Assembly (NCBI RefSeq): GCF_900105205.1
Contig: NZ_FNSQ01000005.1
Coordinates: 2,790,001-2,854,000, forward strand
Length of the DNA stretch: 64,000 bases
Reading direction: 5' to 3'
Source: Microbacterium hydrocarbonoxydans
GTDB lineage: Bacteria; Actinomycetota; Actinomycetes; Actinomycetales; Microbacteriaceae
A program made the translations under genes and the position numbers. Position 1 is the stretch's first letter. Each line of letters starts with the position of its first letter. Shown here one piece after another: positions 44,733 to 55,624 of this stretch. The notes under the pieces are model-generated. The model saw nothing but the letters and a program-made list of their open reading frames with translations, was not told where the DNA came from and made no database searches.

Positions 44733-44757
44733 TTTGTTAGTAGACCTTACGAACAAA
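44733..44757. promoter_or_regulatory. ROK-type operator before the repressor gene
   Basis: The 25-bp imperfect palindrome TTTGTTAGTA-N5-TTACGAACAA-A has matching TTTGTT and AACAAA ends with GTA/TAC inside. Such AT-rich ends are typical of NagC/XylR-type ROK operators. On the minus strand, TACTAA five bases before the ATG could be a -10 element, so the operator would cover the promoter itself. Confidence 0.7.
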
Positions 44758-44810
44758 AATTGTGCAACCCCCGCTCCGTGTAGCACAGGGAGGGTTACGG
44801 AAACGTTACA

Positions 44811-47800
44811 TTACGCTGAGTGCGCCCCGTCGGCGCCTCGCGCACGGTCTCGCAGACGGGCGACGAGACCCTCGACGATCTCCTCCCTGGCCTGCCGCGT
44901 CAGCGGCTTTCCCGGGACCCCCTGACGCCTCTGCACGGGCGTCGGACCGTCGAGAGGACGATACCGCACCCCTGATTCGGCGAGCCTTTGCAGATGCACC
45001 GGCAGACGAAGCGCGAACCCGTCGAACGGCGGCGCCTCTCCGCCCTCCCACAGCCGCTCGGCGATCGCCGCCAGACGCGGGAACACGGCGAAGTCGACGC
45101 GGTCGCGAGTCGGCAGATGCTCCGTCCAGACGTTCGCCTGGCCGCCGGCCGCGCCCTCCGGGACTCGTAGCGTGTATGCCCGTTCGATCGACAGCGGCGG
45201 CCCGACCCTGATCGGCTCCTCCGCCGACTCCGACTGCGGGTAGTCGAGATAGACCTCGAGGTCGGGGCACGCGATCACCGGGATGCCGCGGCGCAGCGCC
45301 TCCTGCATCGCGACGGGGCCTCTCCACGCGAGGATCTCGACGCCGTCGGGCACGTCGCCCTCGAGGACCTCGTCCCACGCGAGGGCGGTACGCCCCCGCC
45401 GTCGCACGTGCTCCACGAATCGAGCCGTGAACCACGGCTGCACCTCGTGCGGTGTCGCGAGGCCGAGCTCCTGCATCCGCCGGCGGGCGGCGGCACTCTG
45501 CTCCCATTCGGTCACGGGCACCTCGTCTCCGCCGATCCCGATCCACGGGGAGTCGAACAGGTCGCACAGGGCGTCGATCGCCGCGCGGCCGAAGTCGAGG
45601 GCGTCCTCGGTCGGTGCGAGCGTGCGGGGGTTCACGCCGAAGCGCTCCCACGGCGCGGTCGGCGCCTCGCCCAGGTCGGTGTTGCCGAGCTCCGGGTAGG
45701 CGGCGAGCGCGGCCTGGATGTGTCCCGGCAGCTCGACCTCGGGCACGATCGTGACGAACCGCTCAGCGGCGTACGCCACGAGATCCCGGATCTCGACATC
45801 CGTGTAGTACCCCTCGTGCACGCCCTGCTCCACCGTCGCGAGCGGACCGTGTCCGAGCTGGGTCGCCTCCCGACGCGCGCCGATCTCGGTGAGCCTCGGG
45901 AAGCCGGGCACGGCGAAGCGCCAGCCCTGATCATCGGTCAGATGCAGATGCAGGATCGACAGATGGTGATCGGCCAGCAGATCGACCAGACGGCGCACGT
46001 CCTCGACGGGACGGAAGTGCCGCGCCACATCGAGCATGACGCCGCGCCAGCGGTGAGCCGGTGCCCCTTCCCAGACCCCGGACGGGATGCGCGCATGCTC
46101 CGCTCCGGGCTCCCGCAGCTGACGCAGCACCGTCGCGCCGCGGAACACTCCGGCCTCGCTCGCGCCGATCACCTCGACTCCGTCGGCCGTGACCCGAAGA
46201 CGGAACGCCTCGGAGGTGACCCTGCCGTCGGCGAACGGCTCTGATGCAAGGGCCTCATCGACGCTCAGCGTGATCGCGGGCGCCGAGTCGTCCGGCACAT
46301 GTCCGGACCGCAGGCGCGCCGCAGTGGCATCCAGCGCATCTGGGGCGACGACCGGGGTGCGGACCGACCACTCGAACGCTCCCGCCAGGGGATCGATGGT
46401 CGAGTCGATCGACGGCACGGTGGCGCGATGCGCGGGCGGGGTCATCCGCAGTGCCCGTCCGGGGGCGGCCCCGGTCACGTCTGCGCCCCGGACCACCGGC
46501 ACTCCCGCCACCAGCACCTCGGCGATGCCGGACGGCGGGGCGTGCGGCGACTCGAACGTCGCGCCTGCATCGATCGACCCGGGGTCGAACAGCACAAGGT
46601 CGGCGGTGGCCCCCTCCCTGATCACACCGCGGGGTGAATCTCCGCGGTCGAGGCCCAGCCGCGCGGCCGGGGTGCCGGCGAGATGGCGCACCGCCTCTTC
46701 GAGAGTGAGCACACCGAGCTCTCGCACGTAGTGGCCGAGGTAGCGCGGGAAAGTCCCCCGCCCTCGCGGATGGGGCTTCGCGCCCACGAGGATGCCGTCA
46801 CTCCCCCCGCTGTGGCGAGGATGACGCATGATCGCCCTGACGTTGTCCTCGTCGCCGATGTGCATGAGGATCCCCGTCGCGCCGGCATCCTCGAGGATCG
46901 TGTCGAGCACGACGTCGATCGCGCGCGTCCCCGACGACGCGGCGATCTCGGCGACGGTCCGACCGACGAGTCCAGCGAGCCGCGCCGAGCGCGTGCCGGA
47001 GATCTCGATCGCCGTCCAGTCCGCGCGCTCCCCGTGGAAGCCGTCGCATCCGACCTCCTCGAGCTCGACCCGTACGGCTTCGCGACCGTCGTCGTCGAGA
47101 GCGGCGATCGCCCCCAGCAGGTCTCCGCCCGCAGCGAGCCTGCTCGGCAGGAGCGCCGCGAGGGTGGTCGCCCCCGGCAGGTAGGGATAGGTGTCGAGGG
47201 TGACGTCCACGCCGTCGCTGATCGCGTCGTCCACGAGCGCCAGGAGCTCCCCCGCCCGCCCGCGATTAGGAGCGAAGTTCATCGTCGCGTGCGTCAGATG
47301 GATCGGGCAGCCCGTGCGCCGGCCGATGTCGAGCGCCTCGCGGTAGGCATCCAGTGCGGCGCCGCCGTAGCTGCGGGTGTGCGGCGCCCAGTACCCGCCG
47401 CGCTCGGCCACGATCCGGCAGAGGATCTCGAGCTCCCCGGTGTCGGCGTACATCCCCGGCGTATAGGTCAGGCCGCTCGACATCCCGAAGGCACCGGCAT
47501 CCATCGCCGCACCCAGGAGCGCGCACATCTCGGCGACCTCCTCCACGGTGGCGGGCCGATCCTCGTGCCCCACGACCATCATGCGCAGGTTGCCCTGGGG
47601 CACCAGCACGGCGGCGTTGGCCACTGCGGCTGCGTCGATCGCGGCGAGGAGATCATCCATCGACCGCCACGGCACCGCAGCCGGCGTGCCGTTCCACCCG
47701 GCGATCTGGGCAGGGATGACGGCGGCGGTCGCATCGTCGAGGGGCGCGTAGCCGAGACCGTCCTGCCCGAGAACCTCGGTGGTGACCCCTTGGCGGATCT

Positions 47801-48065
47801 TGGCGTCGTGCGCCGCGCCGCTCAGCACCGCCAGCTCGCTGTGCGCGTGCATGTCGATGAAACCGGGTGAGAGCACGAGACCTGTCGCATCGATCTCGAC
47901 GGCGCCGTCCGGCAGGTCGAGTCGACGCGCGTCTCCCTCGCGGAGCACGGCGACGACCCTCGCACCCTCGATGGCCACGTCCGCGGTGAAGCGCTCGGCC
48001 CCGGTGCCGTCGACGACCGTGGCTCCCCGGTAGACCCTGACAGTCTTCTCGCTGCTCAGAAGCAC
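44811..48065 (-). CDS. N-acyl-D-amino-acid deacylase fused to GH20 beta-N-acetylhexosaminidase
   Basis: One open frame encodes about 1084 residues. Residues 1-540 are an amidohydrolase of the D-aminoacylase family: metal-binding MHAHSEL near residue 72, IHLTHATMNFAP, GILMHIGDEDN and GGSDGI with the catalytic aspartate. Residues 541-1084 are a full GH20 hexosaminidase: HLHLTDDQGWRFAVPG and the catalytic pair D847-E848 in GIGGDEVP. The junction reads GRALR followed by a methionine (46445); removing one G there would give a stop overlapping that ATG, the usual two-gene layout. So the fusion is either genuine or made by a one-base insertion. No signal peptide is visible. The GTG start overlaps the upstream gene. 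Confidence 0.8.
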   Translation of the reverse strand: MLLSSEKTVRVYRGATVVDGTGAERFTADVAIEGARVVAVLREGDARRLDLPDGAVEIDATGLVLSPGFIDMHAHSELAVLSGAAHDAKIRQGVTTEVLGQDGLGYAPLDDATAAVIPAQIAGWNGTPAAVPWRSMDDLLAAIDAAAVANAAVLVPQGNLRMMVVGHEDRPATVEEVAEMCALLGAAMDAGAFGMSSGLTYTPGMYADTGELEILCRIVAERGGYWAPHTRSYGGAALDAYREALDIGRRTGCPIHLTHATMNFAPNRGRAGELLALVDDAISDGVDVTLDTYPYLPGATTLAALLPSRLAAGGDLLGAIAALDDDGREAVRVELEEVGCDGFHGERADWTAIEISGTRSARLAGLVGRTVAEIAASSGTRAIDVVLDTILEDAGATGILMHIGDEDNVRAIMRHPRHSGGSDGILVGAKPHPRGRGTFPRYLGHYVRELGVLTLEEAVRHLAGTPAARLGLDRGDSPRGVIREGATADLVLFDPGSIDAGATFESPHAPPSGIAEVLVAGVPVVRGADVTGAAPGRALRMTPPAHRATVPSIDSTIDPLAGAFEWSVRTPVVAPDALDATAARLRSGHVPDDSAPAITLSVDEALASEPFADGRVTSEAFRLRVTADGVEVIGASEAGVFRGATVLRQLREPGAEHARIPSGVWEGAPAHRWRGVMLDVARHFRPVEDVRRLVDLLADHHLSILHLHLTDDQGWRFAVPGFPRLTEIGARREATQLGHGPLATVEQGVHEGYYTDVEIRDLVAYAAERFVTIVPEVELPGHIQAALAAYPELGNTDLGEAPTAPWERFGVNPRTLAPTEDALDFGRAAIDALCDLFDSPWIGIGGDEVPVTEWEQSAAARRRMQELGLATPHEVQPWFTARFVEHVRRRGRTALAWDEVLEGDVPDGVEILAWRGPVAMQEALRRGIPVIACPDLEVYLDYPQSESAEEPIRVGPPLSIERAYTLRVPEGAAGGQANVWTEHLPTRDRVDFAVFPRLAAIAERLWEGGEAPPFDGFALRLPVHLQRLAESGVRYRPLDGPTPVQRRQGVPGKPLTRQAREEIVEGLVARLRDRARGADGAHSA

Positions 48066-49273
48066 GTCGCCACCGCCCCGACGACCCGAGGGTCGTCGGC
48101 ATCGGGGTCGTCGATGACCGCCACCACACGCCACTTGTCGAAGGCCGTGCACGGGTGCGACAGTCCGAGGCGCACGACGTCACCTGGCTCCACGGATGAC
48201 CCGTCGGCGAGGGCGAGGAAGGCGTGCTGGTCGTTGAGCGCCGTGATCCGCCCCGCGACGGTCTGCGGCACCGGGAGGTCGAGGTCGAACGGGACATCCC
48301 TGCGTCCCGCATCGAGGAGCGCGAGCCCTGGCTCCGGCTGCGAGACGACGCGCGACCAGGCGTGCATCGCAGAGCGCAGCGGATCGGTCGATGTCAGGGG
48401 CCCGAACGGCGACATGCGGGCGTAGAAGCCGTCGTCGTGGATCTGGAACGCCCCTGAACGCAGCACGATGTCGGCTTCGTCCCGGTGGGGCGACAGGACG
48501 GCGGCTGCGCGATCCGGGAACGCGCTCCCACCGGCGCTGAGGACAGGTCGGAGCCCCGACTCGTAGTCCAGACGCTCGTGCAGGGTGACGAGCGTCTGAA
48601 GGTACGCGTCGACAGCCGACACGGAAGCATCGCCGCGGTCGGGTCCGAACGGCCCCTCGTATCCCGTGACCCCCGCAAGCCGCAGCCCGGGCGCCGCGGT
48701 GATGGCCGCTGCGATGAGCTCGCCCTCCTCGAGCGTGCGGGCGCCCGTGCGTCCACCGACGCCACCGAGCTCGACGAGCACGTCGAGCGGACGCTCGGCC
48801 TCGACGAGCGCGTCGGCGAGGATCCCGACGGCGGCGACGGAGTCGGCCCAGCAGAGGATGCGCAGAGCGGGGTCGGCAGCGAGGAGTTCACCGAGATGCC
48901 GTGCCGCCGCACGGTCGGTGACCGCGTTCGCGATGAGGACGACCGCGACTCCCGCGTCGACCGCCACCTCGGCCTGCCACGGTGTCGCGACCGAGATGCC
49001 CCATGCGCCGGCGTCGAGCAGCCGCTGCCAGAGCGCGGGCGCCATCGTGGTCTTGCCGTGCGGTGCGAGCAGGACTCCCTCTCTCCGCGCCCAGTCGAAC
49101 ACCGTCGATTCGTTGTGGTCCAGCGCCGCCTCGTGCACCGTCAGCACGGGGGTCACGAGGTCGGACAGATGCAGCCCCGCCGATCCGACCTCTGACAGTC
49201 GCAGCCCCGCAGTGCGCGCCGGGAATCCCTTCGTCCAGGCGCCGAGAACAGGATCCGGGATTTGTAGAGGCAT
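48056..49273 (-). CDS. Fold-type III PLP enzyme, D-serine dehydratase/D-threonine aldolase-like
   Basis: The 405-residue protein has an N-terminal alanine-racemase-like barrel with the PLP lysine K74 in APHGKTTMAP. The C-terminal domain has H373-x-C375 in LSHPCTAFDKW, the zinc pair of eukaryotic-type D-serine dehydratases. It probably deaminates a D-amino acid. The downstream gene contains an N-acyl-D-amino-acid deacylase that could supply the substrate, and the divergent RidA-like protein could clear the reactive enamine product. TAGCCT lies six bases before the ATG, with no ribosome-binding site, so the mRNA is probably leaderless. Confidence 0.85.
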   Translation of the reverse strand: MPLQIPDPVLGAWTKGFPARTAGLRLSEVGSAGLHLSDLVTPVLTVHEAALDHNESTVFDWARREGVLLAPHGKTTMAPALWQRLLDAGAWGISVATPWQAEVAVDAGVAVVLIANAVTDRAAARHLGELLAADPALRILCWADSVAAVGILADALVEAERPLDVLVELGGVGGRTGARTLEEGELIAAAITAAPGLRLAGVTGYEGPFGPDRGDASVSAVDAYLQTLVTLHERLDYESGLRPVLSAGGSAFPDRAAAVLSPHRDEADIVLRSGAFQIHDDGFYARMSPFGPLTSTDPLRSAMHAWSRVVSQPEPGLALLDAGRRDVPFDLDLPVPQTVAGRITALNDQHAFLALADGSSVEPGDVVRLGLSHPCTAFDKWRVVAVIDDPDADDPRVVGAVATCF

Positions 49274-49298
49274 CTAACAAGGCTACTAGGCTGGTCGC
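49274..49298. promoter_or_regulatory. Back-to-back leaderless promoters in a 25-bp gap
   Basis: Only 25 bp separate the start codons of the PLP enzyme and the RidA gene. The minus-strand -10 TAGCCT (49280-49285) and the plus-strand -10 TAGGCT (49287-49292) are one base apart, each six bases before its own ATG. Each -35 region must lie within the start of the opposite gene, so RNA polymerase probably cannot occupy both promoters at once. Confidence 0.7.
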
Positions 49299-49706
49299 AT
49301 GACTGCGAAGATCCGCGTTTCGACCGACGCTGCCCCGGCCCCCGCCCACACCTTCTCGCAGGGGATCCGCAAGGGACCCATCGTCCAGATCTCCGGTCAG
49401 GGGCCGGTGGATCCCCAGACCAACGAGTACCTCCACCCGGGCGATGTCGCCGCGCAGACCACTCGGACACTCGAGAACGTCAAGGCGATCGTCGAGGCCT
49501 CTGGCGCGACCTTCGACGACGTCGTGATGCTGCGCGTCTACCTCACCACCCGCGAGGACTTCGCCGTCATGAACGAGGCATACGGCGCCTTCGTCACCGC
49601 CCACACGCCGAGCGGCGTGCTGCCCTCGCGGACGACGGTCTTCACCGGTCTGCCGCGCGAGGAGATGCTCGTCGAGATCGACGGTCTCGCCGTCGTCACG
49701 GACTGA
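49299..49706 (+). CDS. RidA-family enamine/imine deaminase
   Basis: The 135-residue protein has a chorismate-mutase-like YjgF/RidA fold. It shows PAHTFSQGIRKGPIVQISGQ near the N-terminus, a DVVMLRVYLTTREDF segment with the conserved arginine, and SRTTVFTGLPREEMLVEIDG at the C-terminus. RidA proteins hydrolyse 2-aminoacrylate and related imines released by PLP dehydratases. Divergent pairing with a D-serine-dehydratase-like gene fits this role well. TAGGCT six bases upstream indicates a leaderless start. Confidence 0.88.
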   Translation: MTAKIRVSTDAAPAPAHTFSQGIRKGPIVQISGQGPVDPQTNEYLHPGDVAAQTTRTLENVKAIVEASGATFDDVVMLRVYLTTREDFAVMNEAYGAFVTAHTPSGVLPSRTTVFTGLPREEMLVEIDGLAVVTD

Positions 49707-49801
49707 CTCTCGACTGCGGGCCTCTCGGCCCGGACCGTTGCCTCCCCGTTACCTGCGATCGCGTAGCATATCGCTAAGGACACGTGAGAAACCGGGGGGT
49801 G

Positions 49802-51316
49802 ATGTTCGTGACCGATCTGATCTCAGCGCAGGACGCGAAGACCGAGAAGCTGACCGAGGCGACCGCCTCCGGTGCACAGCTCGATTCGGTCGCGCCTGCC
49901 GGCGATGCACCCACCGACTCCCTGCCGCCCGACAGCGGTGACCAGCCGCTCGCCTGGGCGCCCATCGAACCCGCGCCCAAGAAGAAGCGTCTCGGTCTGT
50001 GGATCGGTCTGGGTGCCGGAGCCGTCGTGCTCGGTGCCGCCGCGGCGTCGATGATCCTCATCGCTCCCGGCACCACGGTCGCCGGGATCCCGGTCGGCTG
50101 GCTGACACCCGGTGCTGCCGCCGAGGCCATCGAGGCGCACGTCGCCGAGACCGAGGTCACCCTCACCGGTGCCGGCGACGGCGTCGTGCTGACGGGCAGC
50201 GAGCTCGGCGCCACCATCGACGCACGCGGCCTCGCCGACGAGGCGTTCGCCGAGCGCCCGCTGTGGAACCTCGGGTCCTGGATGGGCGACCCGGTCGCCG
50301 GAGACATCGCCCTGGACTCGGAGAAGGCGGATGCCGCACTGCGCGATGCCGTGCCCTCCAGCTTCGTCGACCCCGTGGATGCCGGAGTGGTCTTCGACGC
50401 GAAGACCGCGAAGTACGTCGTCACGCCGGCCGAGACCGGAACCGCCGTCGACCTGGACGCTCTCACCGCGGCGATCGTCGACACCGTCGCCGACGGCGGC
50501 AAGACGTTGGAGTTCCCCGGCGGACCGGCAGAGGCTGCCCCCGCGGTCACCGATGAGGAAGCAACGGCCGTCATGACGTCCGTGAACACCATGCTCGGCA
50601 CCATGGGCTTCTACATCGGCGACGAGCGCACCGTGCCCGTCACTCCCGCCGTCGCCGCGACCTGGTTCACCATCGAGGACGTCGACGGCGAGCTGCGCAT
50701 CACCGCCGACCAGGACGCGATCCAGACGACCGTGGACACTCTGGCGGCCTCCGTCGACCGCGCTCCGGTCAACGCCACCAACATCGTCGACTCGGCGGGC
50801 AACATCCTGCGCACCGAGAAGGCCGGGGTCAACGGCCGCGCGATCGGCGACACCACGAACCTGGCCGCCGATGCGGCCGCGAAGATCGAGGCCGGCGAAG
50901 GGGTCTTCCCGATCGAGGTCACGGAGACCAAGTTCGAGTCGGTGAACCTGCTGCGCAAGATCGACGTGAACCTCAGCCGGCAGACGGCCACGCTCTACGA
51001 GAACGGCGCCGTGGTGCGATCCTGGGCGATCTCGTCCGGCAAGAGCGCGACGCCCACGGATACGGGCAACTTTACGGTCTACGCACACGTGCGCGAGCAG
51101 ACCATGAAGAGCCGCGAGCCGGACGGCTCGATCACCGAGACGCCGAACGTCCCCTGGGTGACGTACTTCAACGGCGACGAGGGGTTCCACGGCACCTACT
51201 GGCACAACGACTTCGGCAACCCGCGCAGCCACGGATGCGTGAACATGCCGATCGACGTCGCCCGCTTCGTCTACGAGTGGTCGCCCGTCGGCCTCGAGGT
51301 GGCCGTCCACTACTGA
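49802..51316 (+). CDS. L,D-transpeptidase, membrane-anchored
   Basis: The 504-residue protein has a cytoplasmic N-terminus of about 60 residues, one membrane anchor (LGLWIGLGAGAVVLGAAAAS, near 64-83) and two or more PG4/YkuD-associated repeats. The C-terminal YkuD domain has HGTYWHNDFGNPRSHGCVNM with the catalytic C479. It would form 3-3 cross-links or attach proteins to peptidoglycan outside the membrane. The start is uncertain: GTG 49784, ATG 49802 and GTG 49808 are in frame, and GGGGGG lies just before the ATG. TAGCAT at 49764-49769 is a probable -10. Confidence 0.9.
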   Translation: MFVTDLISAQDAKTEKLTEATASGAQLDSVAPAGDAPTDSLPPDSGDQPLAWAPIEPAPKKKRLGLWIGLGAGAVVLGAAAASMILIAPGTTVAGIPVGWLTPGAAAEAIEAHVAETEVTLTGAGDGVVLTGSELGATIDARGLADEAFAERPLWNLGSWMGDPVAGDIALDSEKADAALRDAVPSSFVDPVDAGVVFDAKTAKYVVTPAETGTAVDLDALTAAIVDTVADGGKTLEFPGGPAEAAPAVTDEEATAVMTSVNTMLGTMGFYIGDERTVPVTPAVAATWFTIEDVDGELRITADQDAIQTTVDTLAASVDRAPVNATNIVDSAGNILRTEKAGVNGRAIGDTTNLAADAAAKIEAGEGVFPIEVTETKFESVNLLRKIDVNLSRQTATLYENGAVVRSWAISSGKSATPTDTGNFTVYAHVREQTMKSREPDGSITETPNVPWVTYFNGDEGFHGTYWHNDFGNPRSHGCVNMPIDVARFVYEWSPVGLEVAVHY

Positions 51317-51354
51317 TCCTCGGCTGTCGGCGTCGCGGCCCGCTCCGCGCGCAG

Positions 51355-51408
51355 GCAGCACGAAGAAGGGGCCGGATGCTCGCGCATCCGGCCCCTTCTT
51401 CGTGCTGC
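51355..51408. terminator. Perfect 25-bp bidirectional hairpin
   Basis: A perfect inverted repeat with 25-bp arms (51355-51379 and 51384-51408) and a TCGC tetraloop lies between the convergent L,D-transpeptidase and isocitrate dehydrogenase genes. The arms begin GCAGCACGAAGAAGGGG and, on either strand, the distal arm contains CCCCTTCTTCG. It should stop transcription in both directions. It is the strongest hairpin in the window. Confidence 0.9.
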
Positions 51409-51414
51409 GGTGTC

Positions 51415-53661
<2,247 letters not shown>

Positions 53662-53812
53662 ATTTGTCTCGATACCAAGATACCTGAGCGGTCCGTCGCG
53701 CGTGGGCGAGGACGCCGTCGAGGCGTCCTGCCACCCCCCCGCGACTCTCTCCTCTCGCGGCAAATGTCGACGTTTGTGGGTGGGATGCCTCAGGAGGGGT
53801 TAGCCTGTGAAC

Positions 53813-54271
53813 ATGTCCGAACTGCGCATGGTCGAACTCTCCGCTGCGACGATCGTCGCCGTGAACAACATGTCGCTCAAGCCCGGACAGGAGCAGTTCC
53901 TCGCTCCGGTGTCCTACGGCATCGCAGCGACCGTCATCGATCCTCAGACGTCCTGGCAGCGTGTCGTCCTCGACGGCGACCAGGTCGTCGGCTTCGTCAG
54001 TGCGAACTTCGACCCCGATGCCCCGGAGGAGCACTTCCGCTCCGTGCTGTGGCGCATCAACGTCGACGCCGACGATCAGGGCAAGGGTGTCGGGCGCTTC
54101 GCCGTGGAGCAGCTGATCGACGAGGCGCGCACGCGCGGGTTCGATCATGTCAACGTCATCTACGAGGCCGGCGAGGACGGACCGGAGGCCTTCTTCCTCC
54201 GCGTCGGGTTCACCCCGGTCGGCGAGACCGAGTACTCCGAGGTCATCGCTCAGATCCGCATCACTTCGTAG
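53813..54271 (+). CDS. GNAT-family N-acetyltransferase
   Basis: The 152-residue protein has the GNAT fold with the acetyl-CoA loop DQGKGVGRFAVEQLIDEA near residues 85-102 and a final YEAGEDGPEAFFLRVGFTPV segment typical of spermidine/spermine-type acetyltransferases. The substrate is not known. TAGCCT lies exactly six bases before this ATG, the leaderless pattern seen elsewhere in the window, so I prefer it over GTG 53807, although AGGAGG nine bases before that GTG makes it a real alternative. Confidence 0.85.
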   Translation: MSELRMVELSAATIVAVNNMSLKPGQEQFLAPVSYGIAATVIDPQTSWQRVVLDGDQVVGFVSANFDPDAPEEHFRSVLWRINVDADDQGKGVGRFAVEQLIDEARTRGFDHVNVIYEAGEDGPEAFFLRVGFTPVGETEYSEVIAQIRITS

Positions 54272-54393
54272 ACCGGCGGCGGGGTCTCGAATCCCCTCCC
54301 CCATCGAGGCCCCGTCGCCCTGTCCGGTCGACCGGTGGGAACCGCGATCGTCGTGCCATCGTCACGGATTTGTTGCGGACAACCACAAAAGCC

Positions 54394-54456
54394 TTGCGCG
54401 GGACACGTTCGGGTGCATATCATCGCTGTCAGCAGCATCGGCGAAACGCTTCGACG
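54394..54456 (+). promoter_or_regulatory. Promoter and operator of the LacI-family regulator gene
   Basis: TTGCGC (54394-54399) and TATCAT (54418-54423) are spaced by 18 bp. Just after the expected start of transcription lies CGGCGAAACGCTTCGACG (54439-54456), which differs by one base from the operator before the downstream transporter operon. Its position suggests autorepression by blocking early transcription. Confidence 0.75.
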
Positions 54457-54485
54457 ATGTGATGACAGTGACGATGGAGTCCCCC

Positions 54486-55499
54486 ATGACGACGATCCAC
54501 CAGGTGGCCGCTGCCGCCGGCGTGTCGATCAGCACGGTCTCCTACGCGCTCAGCGGCAAGAGGCCCGTCTCGGAGAAGACCCGTCTCCGCATCGAAGCAG
54601 CCGTCCAGACCCTCGGCTACGAACCGGACGCCGGAGCCCGGATGCTGGCCGGTCGTCGCACGAACATCTTCGCTCTCACCGAGCCGTTGCGCGCCGACAC
54701 GCACGCGCCGACCCACATGGCCTTCGTGCTCGCGACCGCCGTCGCCGCGCGTCGCAGCGGCTACGACATCCTGCTGCTGACCGATGAGCAGGCCTCCGAG
54801 GGAATGAACCGGGTGGCGGCGAGCAACCTCGTCGACGCCATCCTCGTGCTCGACGTCGCACCGGACGACGAACGGGCCGACATCGCCCGGTCGGTGCGCA
54901 CCCCGACGGTCTTCGTCGGCATCCCCGACGATGCGCACGACCTGACCTGCGTCGACCTCGACTTCGAGTCCGCCGGTCGTCTCGCCGTGGATCGACTCGC
55001 CGACGCCGGACACACCGCCGTCACGCTGCTCGGTCAGACCGAGGTCGCGTACCGCAAGTCGAACTTCCCGCGGCGATTGCTGCGCGGAGTGCAGGATCGC
55101 AGCTCCGAGCGGGACGTCGAGCTCGAGTGGGTCGCGACCGGCGCCACCACCACAGAGCCCGCCACTGTCCGAGCTGCGGCCGAGCGGGCACTCGCACGAG
55201 GCGACTGCGCGTTCATCGTGCATGCCGTCGGCGACGTCCACGAGGCGCTGCTCGAGAGCATCGCCGCACACGGGCTGACCGTCGGCGTGGACGTCTCGGT
55301 GATCTCCGCAGCCGCCTCGTTCGACACCTCGACCCTGCCGGTTCCGATCGACACCATCCCGCTCGTCCCGCAGCAGTCCTGCGACCTCGCGGTCGAACTC
55401 GCACTGCAGCAGCTGGAGAACGCCGGTGCGAGCGCCCGCATCCATCTCATCCCTCCCGAGTACCACGCCGCCGGCTCGATCGCTCCCGCCCGGGAATGA
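54486..55499 (+). CDS. LacI-family transcriptional regulator
   Basis: The 337-residue protein has the LacI helix-turn-helix and hinge at residues 1-55 (IHQVAAAAGVSISTVSYALS) and a periplasmic-binding-protein-like sugar domain. The start at 54486 follows GGAG by six bases; several earlier in-frame ATG and GTG codons precede it but lack such a site. Matching palindromes lie in its own leader and before the ABC transporter operon, so it probably represses both until an oligosaccharide of the alpha-xylosidase pathway binds. Confidence 0.92.
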   Translation: MTTIHQVAAAAGVSISTVSYALSGKRPVSEKTRLRIEAAVQTLGYEPDAGARMLAGRRTNIFALTEPLRADTHAPTHMAFVLATAVAARRSGYDILLLTDEQASEGMNRVAASNLVDAILVLDVAPDDERADIARSVRTPTVFVGIPDDAHDLTCVDLDFESAGRLAVDRLADAGHTAVTLLGQTEVAYRKSNFPRRLLRGVQDRSSERDVELEWVATGATTTEPATVRAAAERALARGDCAFIVHAVGDVHEALLESIAAHGLTVGVDVSVISAAASFDTSTLPVPIDTIPLVPQQSCDLAVELALQQLENAGASARIHLIPPEYHAAGSIAPARE

Positions 55500-55529
55500 C
55501 CACGGCTCAGGCGGCTTCTGCGTCCGCTT

Positions 55530-55547
55530 CGTCGAAACGCTTCGACG
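55530..55547. promoter_or_regulatory. LacI operator before the sugar ABC operon
   Basis: CGTCGAAACGCTTCGACG is an 18-bp palindrome with eight of nine positions matching on each side and the central CG expected for LacI proteins. The same sequence with one change lies at 54439-54456 before the regulator gene. It is 78 bp upstream of the binding-protein start. Confidence 0.82.
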
Positions 55548-55624
55548 ATTCAGATCACACAACTGAACATCCGACCCACTGATGTGTCCGGCCCTCCTGG
55601 GCCACCGAGAAAGGAGTGCCGACG

